Positions 24,822 through 34,183 are shown, numbered from the stretch's first letter. The stretch: DNA of 64,000 nt from Halomarina salina (GCF_023074835.1 NZ_JALLGW010000002.1:434001-498000); one strand, 5' to 3'. The notes: generated from the sequence alone by a model not told the origin. Program-made: numbers and translations.

Positions 24822-25395
24822 GCGACGAGACGGTTCGAATTTCGGCGGATAGTTATTCTGAACCAACAGGAACTCCCGCCGCCACGATTGACAGATTCGT
24901 TACAGTACCCTGTGGATAGTTGACAACCACCAAAACCGGCAACCGTCGGTTCTGCAATCACGGACTAACTGTCGTAAGAGAGAGTCGACTCGCTTTATTA
25001 CTCTAGTAATGACTATCTAGATATTATGGTCAGTTGATTGTCTATTCCGGGATGCAGACCAGATAGTATTTCGACTCGTTCGCTCTGACGCAACGACACG
25101 AGGGGTGGATGTTTCTCATCTCACGTCGAATCGCTAGCCGGGGTCAGGACGTACACCGATTCGCCGTATTATACTCGAATGTCCAGTTCGCGCGCGGGGA
25201 CTGTCCGATAGTACGCTGTCTGGTCGAGAACCCGAGTCAACGTTCGACACGGTGGCGATTCAGTGCGTCAGACGCGCGGTTATCGCGGTCGGGCGCACGG
25301 TTGTCGCCGTCGAGCGCGCTGCGTCCACGATTCCTCGACGCCCTGCACTCGGTCGGAAGCGAAGCGGCCATACTCCTCGCCTCCCGACTGCGAGT
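24822..25395. other. AT-rich intergenic gap upstream of protein D
   Basis: I see no convincing gene in these 574 bases. Immediately upstream of protein D, AGAATAACTATCC on the coding strand (about 24846-24860) could serve as its TATA region. The stretch 24980-25080 is markedly AT-rich compared with the rest of the window (TTTATTACTCTAGTAATGAC and following). The remainder returns to high GC before the DUF420 gene. It may be a control region for the secreted-protein locus or an insertion scar. Confidence 0.6.
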
Positions 25396-26070
25396 ATGGC
25401 AACTGCCTCCTCCGGGAGCGTCGTCAAGGAGCACCCGCGTGCGGTGACCGCGGCGCTCTCCGTCGTCGGCTACGCGCTCGTCCTCGGCGCGTTCGCCGGG
25501 GTTATCCCGCTGTTCCCCGACCTCTCGCGGGACACGGTCGTCCTGTTCTCGGACCTCATCGCCGTCGTCAACACGCTCGCGTTCACCACCCTCCTCGTCG
25601 GCTGGCGGTTCATCCGCCGCGGCGACGTCCGCAAGCACCGCGCGGCGATGCTGACCGCGTTCGGGCTCATCTGCCTGTTCCTCGTCCTCTACCTCTGGAA
25701 GGTCGGCGGCGGGTTCGAGAAGTCGTTCGTCGTCCAGGACGGGCAGTTCCTCTCGCAGTACGCGGGCATCGTCGAACCGCTCTACCTCGCCATGCTCGCC
25801 ATCCACATCCTGCTCTCGGTGCTCGCGGTGCCCGTGGTGCTGTACGCCATCGTCCTCGGACTGACCCACACACCCGCCGAACTCCGGGACACCGCCCACG
25901 CGCGCGTCGGCCGCATCGCCGTCGTCTCGTGGTCGCTGAGCCTCTTCCTCGGCGTCGTCACCTACGTCATGCTCAACCACGTCTACTCGTGGGTGCCGCG
26001 GGGCCACGAGGCGATGCTCCTCCTGCTGGCCGTCCCGGCGTTCGCCGCGAACCGTGGCGACGACGAGTAG
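25396..26070 (+). CDS. DUF420 family membrane protein
   Basis: A 224-residue integral membrane protein with five to six helices, matching DUF420 (COG2322). Conserved His residues sit at the helix ends: DVRKHRAAML near residue 73, and LAIHILLS and LNHVYSWVPRGHE later. These are typical of the family and may bind haem or copper; DUF420 genes often accompany haem-copper oxidase genes, but none is nearby here. The ATG at 25396 starts just before the first helix. The in-frame extension to 25252 is not protein-like. Confidence 0.82.
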   Translation: MATASSGSVVKEHPRAVTAALSVVGYALVLGAFAGVIPLFPDLSRDTVVLFSDLIAVVNTLAFTTLLVGWRFIRRGDVRKHRAAMLTAFGLICLFLVLYLWKVGGGFEKSFVVQDGQFLSQYAGIVEPLYLAMLAIHILLSVLAVPVVLYAIVLGLTHTPAELRDTAHARVGRIAVVSWSLSLFLGVVTYVMLNHVYSWVPRGHEAMLLLLAVPAFAANRGDDE

Positions 26071-26213
26071 CGTCTCGGCACTCGAACTGTCGCCTCCCAC
26101 GTCAGTGCGTGCGTGACACCAACTCGCACGCCAGTTATCACTCGCTCTCGCTTACCTCCGGTTAGTCCGCCGAGGGCGGTCGATTCTCGTCGAAGCGTCG
26201 CGGCGGCCACACC

Positions 26214-27248
26214 ATGAGCGAGGAGACACGCTATCAGGAGCTGTACCGGACGACCATCCCCTCGGTCGTCTCCATCTACATCGCGGGCAACGGGCGCAGA
26301 CCGGGCGGTGCGGGGTCCGGGTTCGTCCACGAGACGGCCGACGGCGACCCGGTAGTCGTGACGAACCAGCACGTCGTCGGCCGAGAGACGGCGGTCGACG
26401 TGCGATTCGCGGACGGGCAGTGGCGGGTCGGCGAGGTGGTCGGCAGCGACGCGTACACCGACCTCGCCGTCGTCCGCGTCCCGGACCTCCCCGACGACGC
26501 CGAACCGCTCGCGTTCGCGCCGGAGAACCCCGTTTCGGGGACGCGCGTCGCCGCCCTCGGCAACCCGATGGGTCTGGAAGGGTCGCTGTCGGTCGGCGTC
26601 GTCAGCGGCGCGTCGCGGTCGATGGTCACGCGGTCGGGGTTCGTCATCCCCGATACGGTCCAGACGGACGCCCCCATCAACCCCGGTAACTCGGGTGGGC
26701 CGCTGGTCGACCTCGACGGACGAGTCGTCGGCGTCAACCGCGCCCGCGGCGGCGACAACATCGGGTTCGCCGTGAGCGCGGAGGTGGCCGCCCGCGTCGT
26801 GCCGTCGCTCGTCCGCGACGGTGAGTACCGCCACCCGTACCTCAAGGTGCGGACGCTCGACGTCTCGCCGAGCGTCGCGCAGGCCAACCGCCTCGACCGG
26901 CCGCGGGGCGTCCTCGTCGTCGACGTGGACGACGGGCCGGCCCGAGGCGTCCTCCGGGGCAGTCGGGGAACGCGCCGCGTGCGTGGCCACGACGTGCCGG
27001 CGGGCGGCGACGTCGTCGTGAGCATCGACGGCGAACCCGTCGACGCCCACGAGGAACTGATGCGCCACCTGCTCATCGAGACCCGCCCCGGCGACGAGGT
27101 GACGCTCGAACTGATTCGGAACGGCGAGCGCGTCGAGGAGCGAGTCCGACTGGACGAACGGCCGATGCCGGAGGCCCGTAGCGGGCGGCGTCCCCGACAG
27201 CGAGGGCGAGGGCGACGGCCGAGCGGGCAGGACGTCCCGGTTCGCTGA
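26214..27248 (+). CDS. HtrA/DegP-type serine protease with PDZ-like domain
   Basis: A 344-residue trypsin-like protease with the triad His53 (NQHVV), Asp83 (YTDLAVV) and Ser160 (GNSGGP). A PDZ-like domain (about 215-315) should bind C-termini or exposed peptides of damaged proteins. There is no signal peptide or membrane helix, so it appears cytosolic, unlike most HtrA proteins. The last 26 residues are Arg-rich (RSGRRPRQRGRGRRPSGQ), unusual in an acidic proteome. ATG 26214 (MSEETRYQELYRTT) matches the usual haloarchaeal start. Confidence 0.88.
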   Translation: MSEETRYQELYRTTIPSVVSIYIAGNGRRPGGAGSGFVHETADGDPVVVTNQHVVGRETAVDVRFADGQWRVGEVVGSDAYTDLAVVRVPDLPDDAEPLAFAPENPVSGTRVAALGNPMGLEGSLSVGVVSGASRSMVTRSGFVIPDTVQTDAPINPGNSGGPLVDLDGRVVGVNRARGGDNIGFAVSAEVAARVVPSLVRDGEYRHPYLKVRTLDVSPSVAQANRLDRPRGVLVVDVDDGPARGVLRGSRGTRRVRGHDVPAGGDVVVSIDGEPVDAHEELMRHLLIETRPGDEVTLELIRNGERVEERVRLDERPMPEARSGRRPRQRGRGRRPSGQDVPVR

Positions 27249-27318
27249 GGGTGTCCGTGGCGTCGGTCGGTGACGAGCAGTAACACAGAGTTCTCTGGGC
27301 CGTCTCCGGGAACGCGAG

Positions 27319-28125
27319 CTAGTCCGTTCGCGGGAGCGCGAACGCGCCGACGGCGAAGAAGGCGACGGCGAGCACCGTCAGCACGACGAGGTTCAACAGC
27401 CACGGGGCGACGGCGGGACCGTGCTGGACGAGGATGCCGCCGTCGGCGTACGCCGCCATCTGCGGCGTCGTGACCTCGCGAACCCCCCGCGAGAAGTACG
27501 TCAGCGGCGAGAGGTCGAGGACGGGGACGAACCAGTCTGGCAGTTGCTCGGGCGTCACGAACGTCTCCGAGAGGAACAGCAGCGGGATGGCGATGCCGTT
27601 GGCCGCCGCGATGACCCCGTCCTGCGACCCCGCGACGCTGCCGAGGATGGCCCCCACGCCGCAGAACAGCGTGACCGCGAGCGCCACGAACGGGACGAGC
27701 GCCAGCAGTTCCGGCCCGACGGCCACTTGCGCGCCCGAGACGAACACGACCAGCGCGAAGATGACGAGCGCCGCCGCGCCGATGATGGCCACGTTGACGG
27801 CCGTCTGGGCGAGCAGCCACTCCCAGCGACGCAGCGGCGTCGTCGCCAGCTTCTCGAAGCGGTTGTCGTCGCGGTGACGGGCCACCTCGCTGCCCACGCG
27901 AGAGAGCGGCGTGAACAGCACCACGACGCCGATGTAGGCCGGCAGGTAGTAGACGGGCGGTTCGGAGAACAGCCCGCCGCCGGTCGGGTTCGTCTGGACG
28001 AGCGCCCCGAAGATGAGGATGATGATGACCGGGAAGAAGAACGTGAAGAAGACGGCCGTCCGACGGCGGAGGAACCCCAGCGCGGCCGCCGTCGTCTCGG
28101 CGCGGACGCGACTGACGAACGTCAC
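27319..28125 (-). CDS. ABC-2 type transporter permease
   Basis: A 268-residue permease with six helices in the ABC-2 pattern. The first helix is TAVFFTFFFPVIIILIFGAL, and a central polar segment RVGSEVARHRDDNRFEKLAT precedes the second group of helices. It pairs with the ATPase encoded just upstream, whose stop overlaps this start by four bases. Such exporters move drugs, lipids or peptides; the substrate is unknown. Confidence 0.9.
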   Translation of the reverse strand: MTFVSRVRAETTAAALGFLRRRTAVFFTFFFPVIIILIFGALVQTNPTGGGLFSEPPVYYLPAYIGVVVLFTPLSRVGSEVARHRDDNRFEKLATTPLRRWEWLLAQTAVNVAIIGAAALVIFALVVFVSGAQVAVGPELLALVPFVALAVTLFCGVGAILGSVAGSQDGVIAAANGIAIPLLFLSETFVTPEQLPDWFVPVLDLSPLTYFSRGVREVTTPQMAAYADGGILVQHGPAVAPWLLNLVVLTVLAVAFFAVGAFALPRTD

Positions 28126-29057
28126 GCCGCGGCCTCCTCGCGTTCGACCGCTTCACCCGTCTCCGTCACGCCCGTCCCGGTGAGCGCGAGGTAGACCGAT
28201 TCGAGGTCCGGACGCTCCCAGCGCAGGGCGTGGTACGACACGTCGGCCGCTCCGAGGGCGTCGACGATGGGCGCGATGTCCTCGGGCATCGCGTCCCGGA
28301 CGACGATACCCCGACCCGTCGTGGCGACGCGGTAGCCCGCTCCCTCGACGGCGCTCGCGGCCGCGTCGGCGACCGCCCCCTCGGTGTCGACGGTCAGCCG
28401 CGACTGGCCGCCGTACGCTTCGACGAGTTCGCGGGGCGTCCCCTCGGCGACGAGGTCGCCGTCGGCGAGCAGGCCGACCCGGTCGGCGAGGCGTTCGGCC
28501 TCGGCCATCGAGTGGGTCGTCAGGAGCACCGTCGTCCCGCCCGCGACGAGCGAGTCGAGCAGGTCCCAGAGCGACCGGCGACCCGCCGGGTCGATGGCCG
28601 TCGTCGGTTCGTCGAGGACCAGCAGGTCCGGGTCGTTGACCAGCGCGACGGCGACGCAGGTGCGACGCTGCTGGCCCCCCGAGAGCTTCTCGTACCACGT
28701 GTCGGCGTGCTCGGCCATCCCGACGTCGGCGAGCACCTCGTCGGTCGGCCGGGCGTGGTCGTAGAGGCCGCCGTAGTAGTCGACCAGTTCGCGGGCGGTG
28801 AGTCGCTCCGGCGGCGAGAACGACTGCGGGAGCAGGCCGAGGCGCTCGGCGTCGGCCGTCTGCGGGTCGGTCCCGAACAGTTCGACGCGCCCCTCGTAGT
28901 CGGTGGTGCCCGTCAGCGCGCGGATGAGCGTCGTCTTCCCCGCGCCGTTCGGCCCGATGAGCGCGTACACCTCGCCGTCGTCGATGGAGAGCGAGACGCC
29001 GTCGAGCGCGACGGTGTCGCCGTACTCCCTGCGGACGTCCTCGGCGACGATGACCAT
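28122..29057 (-). CDS. ABC transporter ATP-binding protein
   Basis: A 311-residue ATPase with Walker A GPNGAGKTT (about residues 34-42), signature LSGGQQRR and Walker B LLVLDEPTTAIDP, plus the H-loop LLTTHS. The C-terminal about 90 residues form the extra domain common in ABC-2 drug-exporter ATPases (CcmA type). It is the upstream partner of the ABC-2 permease, with a four-base overlap. Confidence 0.93.
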   Translation of the reverse strand: MVIVAEDVRREYGDTVALDGVSLSIDDGEVYALIGPNGAGKTTLIRALTGTTDYEGRVELFGTDPQTADAERLGLLPQSFSPPERLTARELVDYYGGLYDHARPTDEVLADVGMAEHADTWYEKLSGGQQRRTCVAVALVNDPDLLVLDEPTTAIDPAGRRSLWDLLDSLVAGGTTVLLTTHSMAEAERLADRVGLLADGDLVAEGTPRELVEAYGGQSRLTVDTEGAVADAAASAVEGAGYRVATTGRGIVVRDAMPEDIAPIVDALGAADVSYHALRWERPDLESVYLALTGTGVTETGEAVEREEAAA

Positions 29058-29132
29058 GTGGCCGGTCCGGCCGTCCAGCGCCTAAGAGTTCCGGGTTGGA
29101 CAGGTGTCAGCCGTCGTGTGCGAGACGGCTCG

Positions 29133-29873
29133 TCACTCCTCGCGGTTCACGTCGAGCGCGACGTCCTCGCGCCGACGTTCGAGTTCGCGGATCTGTCGGA
29201 GGTAGTACAGCGCGCCGGCGATGCCCGCGACGGTGAGGATGCCCGCCAGCGCCCCGAAGATGAGCAGGTCCCGGTCGAGGTAGTAGCGCACCGAGACGTC
29301 GCGGGAGACGGAGTCCCAGTAGATGTGGATGCGCCCGTCCTCGTCGGTCGTCCTCGTGGGACTCGGGTCGACGCTGGAGAGCAGTGGCACCGCCACGTCC
29401 GTCTTCGGCGGCAGCGCCGCCTCGTAGGAGACGCCCTCGATGAACGCCGGGACGCCGAACGACTTGCCGCTCTTCGGCGCGGTGAACGCGAGCGTGCCGT
29501 TCGCCTCGGGGACGGTGATGCGCAACTGCTCGCGCCCCTGGTCGACCGTGAAGTTGGCGTGCTGGTCGGTGCTGACGACGGTACCGTTGTCGAAGCGATA
29601 CCGGAGGCCGCTGATGTCGAGCGGCCGTTCGAGGCCGAACGCGTTGCGGCCGAACACCTGTAACGTCGTGCGGTTCTCGCCCAGGTCGTAGACGGCGCGG
29701 TAGTCGTTCGACCGCACGTCGATGTAGACCTGGGCGTCCTGCTGCCAGACGTCGTCGTAGGTGGCGTTCTCGTTCAACTGGTCGTCGCTCACCTCGCCGG
29801 GGCCGAAGAGGCTGGTACAGCCCGCGCTCACCGTCAACAGGACGAGCAGACAGAGCGCGAGCGCACGCCTCAT
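29133..29873 (-). CDS. DUF5803-like lipoprotein with C-terminal membrane helix
   Basis: A 246-residue protein with a lipobox (LLTVSAGC, Cys about residue 19), a beta-rich extracellular part (about 30-195) and a C-terminal transmembrane helix (about 202-224) followed by a charged tail. It resembles haloarchaeal DUF5803. ATG 29873 lies at the four-base overlap with the DUF2110 gene, which fixes the start; the longer open frame upstream is antisense-like. Third gene of the tfe operon; role unknown. Confidence 0.78.
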   Translation of the reverse strand: MRRALALCLLVLLTVSAGCTSLFGPGEVSDDQLNENATYDDVWQQDAQVYIDVRSNDYRAVYDLGENRTTLQVFGRNAFGLERPLDISGLRYRFDNGTVVSTDQHANFTVDQGREQLRITVPEANGTLAFTAPKSGKSFGVPAFIEGVSYEAALPPKTDVAVPLLSSVDPSPTRTTDEDGRIHIYWDSVSRDVSVRYYLDRDLLIFGALAGILTVAGIAGALYYLRQIRELERRREDVALDVNREE

Positions 29874-30541
29874 GGGACCACGCAGAGCAGTTCGGCTGGG
29901 AGGTACTCCCCGACGCTGGCGAGCAGTCCGGGCGGGTCCGTCCCCTCCGTGCAGACGACCGACTGTTCGAGCAACCCGAGACGCTCGACGGTGACGACGT
30001 CCCGTGCGTGACCGGCGCGGTTCATCGTCGCCCGCACCTCCGCGCGGGTCGCGCTGTTGACGTTGAGCCGACCGGTGTCGGCGCGGGTCCAGTCGTACAG
30101 TCGGTCCCGCTCGCTGTCGGCGAGTCGCGGCGCGTCGTCGTCGTAGACGAACCGGAGCGGGACGTGCTGGACGAGGCCGAACCGTTTGCGAATCTGGGCG
30201 GGCGACCCCTGCCCGAGGCCGAGTTCGCTCGCGGGGATACGGACGCGTTCGCCCGCGTCGAGTACGAACCCCTCGTCGTCCCACGACTCCAGGGTGCCGA
30301 CGTACTCCTCGCCGGCCTCGAAGGTCGGCGTGATGGCACCCCACTCCTCGCGGAGCAGGTTCCGGGCGACCACCTCGTCGTCACCCTCGACGGTCACCGA
30401 GGGGAAGCCGTCCTCCCGGACGCCGAGCGTCCACTCGACGTCCAGGTCCGCCAGGTCGTTGGCGACGAGCGAGCGCAGCGAGTCGACCGCACGCTCGCGC
30501 GCGTCGCCTTCGACGTAGAGTTTCGTCGCGAGGACGACCAT
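29870..30541 (-). CDS. DUF2110 family protein
   Basis: A 223-residue protein matching DUF2110. An N-terminal alpha/beta part is followed by a small beta-barrel-like segment EEYVGTLESWDDEGFVLDAG (about residues 78-97), reminiscent of RNA-binding S1-like folds, and a C-terminal domain. It starts at the base after the tfe stop codon (TAG then ATG) and overlaps the next gene by four bases. The tight linkage to tfe suggests a role near transcription, but function is unknown. Confidence 0.85.
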   Translation of the reverse strand: MVVLATKLYVEGDARERAVDSLRSLVANDLADLDVEWTLGVREDGFPSVTVEGDDEVVARNLLREEWGAITPTFEAGEEYVGTLESWDDEGFVLDAGERVRIPASELGLGQGSPAQIRKRFGLVQHVPLRFVYDDDAPRLADSERDRLYDWTRADTGRLNVNSATRAEVRATMNRAGHARDVVTVERLGLLEQSVVCTEGTDPPGLLASVGEYLPAELLCVVP

Positions 30542-31078
30542 CTACGCCTGGGCCTCGTCGGCCGACTCGACGTTGAGTTCCTCGCGGAGCGCCGCGATGC
30601 GCTCGTCCATCGCCCGGATCAACTGGTCGTTGCTCATCGACTCCAGGTCGGCACCGCAGGAGGGACACTCGAAGGTGAACTCCATCGCCTCACCGAACTC
30701 GAAGCGGATGGACTCCTCCGGACAGAGGTAGAACTCGTTGTCCGCCTCGTAGTCCTTGCGGGTCTCCAGCGCCTCCAGGAGGTGGTACATCTCCTCTTCG
30801 AGAATCTCGGGGACCTGGTCGTACTCGAACGTCCAGAGGTACGTCAGCCACCCGGAGTCCTCGTCGCGGACGCGGCGGTACGACGCGAGGTCGTTCTCGT
30901 AGAGGATGAACAGCGCGCGCCGGACGTCGTTGAGTTCCAGTCCGAGGTCCTCGGCGAGTTCCTCGTCTGTCACCTCGCCGTCGGGAGGGGCGGCGGCGAC
31001 GGGCATCCCCGTCGGTCCAACCAGCTCGTGTAGATACTTCTGGATGACGGGGTCGTTCAGTAGCTCCTCGAAAGCCAT
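30542..31078 (-). CDS. tfe: transcription initiation factor TFE (TFIIE alpha homologue)
   Basis: A 178-residue archaeal TFE. The extended winged helix (about 1-95; EVTDEELAEDLGLELNDVRR) and a C-terminal zinc-ribbon region (about 115-145) are in order. TFE helps TBP and TFB open promoters and binds the RNA polymerase clamp. The ribbon retains Cys119, Cys138 and Cys141, but the position expected for the second Cys holds Glu122, so zinc binding may be altered. First gene of the tfe-DUF2110-DUF5803 operon. Confidence 0.93.
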   Translation of the reverse strand: MAFEELLNDPVIQKYLHELVGPTGMPVAAAPPDGEVTDEELAEDLGLELNDVRRALFILYENDLASYRRVRDEDSGWLTYLWTFEYDQVPEILEEEMYHLLEALETRKDYEADNEFYLCPEESIRFEFGEAMEFTFECPSCGADLESMSNDQLIRAMDERIAALREELNVESADEAQA

Positions 31079-31252
31079 TACGGAGTTGTGCGCTAGACTC
31101 GTGCCTAAAGGTTGCGCTCTCGCGGCAGAACCCGCCCGGAACAGCGCGTAGCGTCACACCCGGACGGAGTCACTCACCACCCGTCGACGACCCGGCTCGA
31201 CACCCGTGACGACCAGCCGACGGTTTAGGGTCGTCCATCGTCAACACCTTGC

Positions 31253-31576
31253 ATGGACGACCCGACACCGCCCGACGACCTCCCCGAAGCGGTCGCCAGC
31301 ACGCTCCAGAGCCTCGACGGGCACGACCTGCGCGGGGCCGTGGTCTACGCCCAGGAACTGCTCCGTGCCCGCCACGAGCCGCTCCCGACCGTCGAGCCGC
31401 GGACGGACGAGGAGGTCGTCCGCGTCGAGGAGCGCGACGGCTACCTCGTGGTCCACAAGCGCCAGCGTGACGCGGCCGGCGACTTCGGCGACGTGTACGT
31501 CTACCACGTCTCGACGGAACGCCACCCCGACGGCAGCGTCCACCACCACTGGTCGCTCATCGGGCGCGAGGAGTAG
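31253..31576 (+). CDS. uncharacterised small acidic haloarchaeal protein
   Basis: A 107-residue soluble protein: an N-terminal helical part (LPEAVASTLQSLDGHDLRGA) and then a beta-rich half with an ERDGYLVVHKRQ strand and a His-rich end (STERHPDGSVHHHWSLIG). No known domain is recognised. GTTTAGGG about 30 bases upstream could be its TATA region. It is divergent from tfe. Confidence 0.7.
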   Translation: MDDPTPPDDLPEAVASTLQSLDGHDLRGAVVYAQELLRARHEPLPTVEPRTDEEVVRVEERDGYLVVHKRQRDAAGDFGDVYVYHVSTERHPDGSVHHHWSLIGREE

Positions 31577-32203
31577 CGAGGCCGACTACCGGAGGCCTCG
31601 GGAGTCGAACGGTGAGCGCCAGCGAGCGGTGAAAGGGGGATTTCGGAGTTCCCCCGAGCGCTACGGGAGCACGGAAGACGAACCGCGCGGACCGAAGGTC
31701 CCGCCGGAATCCGGCGACGCTGTCGTTCACGAGACGAAGCGAATCTTCAGGAGTGAGGGAGTGAACCGACGACCGTCAGGTTTGTAGTCGGTGGCCGACT
31801 CCCCAAAGACGTTGAACAACGGCTTCGAGTCGACCCCGTCGTTCGTCGCGTGACGCTCGTGGCGAGTGGGTTCGGCTGGCTCGCCGACTGTGGGCGTTCC
31901 GATTCCCGACCGTGAGCGCGGTCGGTGACGGTTCACGTCGGAGCGTCGCGCTGTTCGGTACACGGTTCGCACGCGCCGCGTAGCGTCGCGTCGACCGATG
32001 TCCTCGGTGGTTCTCGACGGTCGCGGAGCGTGCTGGCTGTCTCGTTTCCGACCGACCTGAGCCACCGACCCATCGTCGATGCACGAACCACGTCCGACAC
32101 GACCCGCGGACGACACCCGTCGTCCACAGAACAGCGACAGCTCCACCGACCACGATACCCCCGACCACGAACACCTCGGCCGCGACCACGCAGGAGGGGG
32201 CCG
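31577..32203. other. 627-base gap without a recognisable gene
   Basis: No open frame here has haloarchaeal codon use or a recognisable domain. The long minus-strand frame across it is a shadow of the downstream methyltransferase gene. The gap holds one perfect hairpin (31635-31655) and GAGCG-rich spacer sequence near its left end. A GGAGGGGG stretch directly precedes the methyltransferase ATG. Confidence 0.55.
31635..31655 (+). terminator. hairpin 3' of the 107-residue gene
   Basis: GGGGGA (31635-31640) pairs with TCCCCC (31650-31655) around a 9-base loop. It lies about 60 bases after the stop of the small plus-strand gene and may end or stabilise its transcript. No T-run follows. Confidence 0.35.
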
Positions 32204-33331
32204 ATGAACCGCGCGCCCTACAGCCTCGCACTGAAGTCGCGCGTCGCCGACGGTCCGGCGACCTATCGGTTCCAGACGGCCGACGGCGTCCCGTCGAAGG
32301 AGTCCTTCCGACCCACCGAACTCCTCCTGCTCGACCACCTCTGGGGGACGGACCCAGGCGTCGTCCTCTGTCCCGAGGCGAACTACGGGGTCGTCGGCAC
32401 CGTCCTGTCCGGGCGGGCCGACGCCGTCCACCTCACCGAGACGAGCGCCCGCGCCGCTCGCCTCTCCGAGACGAACCTGCGACGGAACGACGCGGAGGCG
32501 ACGGTCGAGGTTCGCGCCGACCTCGCAGGCCTCGACCGTCGGTTCGACGCCGTCGCACACGCGCCGATGCCGTCCACACCGATACCGGTCGCGAAGCAGC
32601 GACTCCGCGACGCCCTGTCGAGACTCCACCCCCACGGCGTCTACTATCTGTCGGCGACGGACCAGTCCGGCCTGCCGAGGTACGCCGACTGCCTCAGGGA
32701 CCTCGGAGCACGCGTCGAACGCGTTCGAACGGACGGCGCGTGTGCACTGCTCCGCGCGGAGCGCCCCGACACCGTCCCGCCGCGGTCCTACGTGACTCCC
32801 CGACGACTCCGCCCGGCCGTGAGCGGGGTCGAACTCCCGCTGGTGTCGGTGCCCGGCACGTTCTCCGTGGGGTCGCTCGACGACGGAACTCGACTGCTCG
32901 TCGAGGCGGCGAGCGTCGAGGACGGGGACCGGGTGCTCGACCTCTGCTGTGGGTACGGGGCGATCGGTCTCTACGCTGGGCGGACCGCGGACTGCGACCT
33001 CTGGCTCACCGACGACGACCGGGTCGCGACGACCTGTGCCGCCGGTAACCTCCGTGCAGCGGGGGTCGACGGCACCGTCGTCACCGCCGACTGTCTCGAC
33101 GGTGTCGCCGACCGGGCGTTCGACCGTGTCCTCTGTAACCCGCCGACGCACGCCGGCGACGGCGTTCTCGCAGAGTTGTTCGCCGACGCACACGACGTAC
33201 TCGCGCCAGAAGGTCTACTGAGCGTCGTCCACCACCGCGCACTCGACCTCCACGAGCACCTGCGCCACTACAGTTCGGTCGAGAAGCGCCGCACGAGAGC
33301 CGAGCACGTCGTTCTGGAGGCGAGACTGTAG
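32204..33331 (+). CDS. RsmC-like class I methyltransferase
   Basis: A 375-residue SAM-dependent methyltransferase with two alpha/beta halves, the layout of RsmC/RlmG rRNA guanine-N2 methyltransferases. The C-terminal active half has motif I LDLCCGYGAIGL (about residue 246) and motif IV NPPTH; the N-terminal half (about 1-170) is the degenerate duplicate that helps bind RNA. The start is the ATG at 32204 behind a GGAGGGGG ribosome-binding stretch. The exact target nucleotide is not predictable. Confidence 0.85.
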   Translation: MNRAPYSLALKSRVADGPATYRFQTADGVPSKESFRPTELLLLDHLWGTDPGVVLCPEANYGVVGTVLSGRADAVHLTETSARAARLSETNLRRNDAEATVEVRADLAGLDRRFDAVAHAPMPSTPIPVAKQRLRDALSRLHPHGVYYLSATDQSGLPRYADCLRDLGARVERVRTDGACALLRAERPDTVPPRSYVTPRRLRPAVSGVELPLVSVPGTFSVGSLDDGTRLLVEAASVEDGDRVLDLCCGYGAIGLYAGRTADCDLWLTDDDRVATTCAAGNLRAAGVDGTVVTADCLDGVADRAFDRVLCNPPTHAGDGVLAELFADAHDVLAPEGLLSVVHHRALDLHEHLRHYSSVEKRRTRAEHVVLEARL

Positions 33332-33454
33332 CGCAGCGGCGTACTCGTCGGTGAGGACGGTCGCCGCACACCGACGAATCGGTATAGCAGATGGCAGTGT
33401 ATCACGAGGACGAGAGACCGCTGCTCGAAGCCACAGAACCACCGGTAGAAAGCG

Positions 33455-33997
33455 TTACTCCTCCGAATCGGCCGGGACGACCTTCTTCCCGGTCGCCATC
33501 GGGACGACGTGCCGGTCGGCACCCTCCCAGGAGCGGTCGAGCTCCCGCCCCTCGAACAGTCTGTCGAGGAGGACGGCGAGCCCCGCTACCTCCGAGTGCG
33601 GCTGGTTCGTCACGCCCACGTTCCAGTCGGCGGCCTCGTAGACGTCGAACGACACCTTCTCCGCGCCGACGACCACCAGCAGCGGTTCGTTCGCGTGCGC
33701 GTCTCGGAGTTCTCCCGCTACCTCCTGGACGGGAAGCCCGTACATCGTCAGGTGGACGACGCGGCCGGGGAACTCCCGGACGACGCGCTTCGGTTCGTCG
33801 GTCTGTTCGACGGCGAACGGCCCGCCGAAGCGGTCGGTGATGTCCTCGATGGTCGCTCGCGACTGGGTGGCGTCGCCCGCCAGCACCACGCGGTCGGCTC
33901 CCAGCGCCCGGGCGGTGAGACCGACGTGGGTCGTCATCCGGTTGTCTCGCCCCGGCCGGTGGCCCAGTCGGAGCACCGCGACCTCGTGTTCGTCCAT
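33455..33997 (-). CDS. tRNA (cytidine-2'-O-)-methyltransferase Trm56
   Basis: A 180-residue SPOUT-class enzyme matching archaeal Trm56, which 2'-O-methylates C56 in the T-loop of tRNA. The N-terminus VAVLRLGHRPGRDNRMTTHV is distinctive of the family, with the knot region LLVVVGAEKVSFDVYE (about 105-120) and NQPHSEVA (about 130-137). The ATG at 33997 is preferred over the upstream start at 34045. It is convergent with the RsmC-like gene. Confidence 0.92.
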   Translation of the reverse strand: MDEHEVAVLRLGHRPGRDNRMTTHVGLTARALGADRVVLAGDATQSRATIEDITDRFGGPFAVEQTDEPKRVVREFPGRVVHLTMYGLPVQEVAGELRDAHANEPLLVVVGAEKVSFDVYEAADWNVGVTNQPHSEVAGLAVLLDRLFEGRELDRSWEGADRHVVPMATGKKVVPADSEE

Positions 33998-34183
33998 GAC
34001 GAACCTTCGCGCCGCGCAGTGAAGGGGTTTCGAATCGGCGGCCACTGCGCTCCAGCGGCGAGACGCCGGGCACTGACTGGTCGAGACGAGAGAGGAGTGC
34101 CACCCGTCGAACCGTGACCTACCAGCGACGTGGAGGAAGGGGGAGTGTGATCTGGTGGAACCCAGCTCCGTCGGCGCGGCCGC

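Noticed and set aside
21738-24923. A 1061-codon plus-strand open frame opposite protein D
   Set aside because: Antisense shadow from high GC; no recognisable domain, while the minus strand encodes clear modules.
31727-33193. A 488-codon minus-strand frame across the 31.6-32.2 kb gap
   Set aside because: Its 5' half is antisense to the methyltransferase and the rest lacks acidic haloarchaeal composition.
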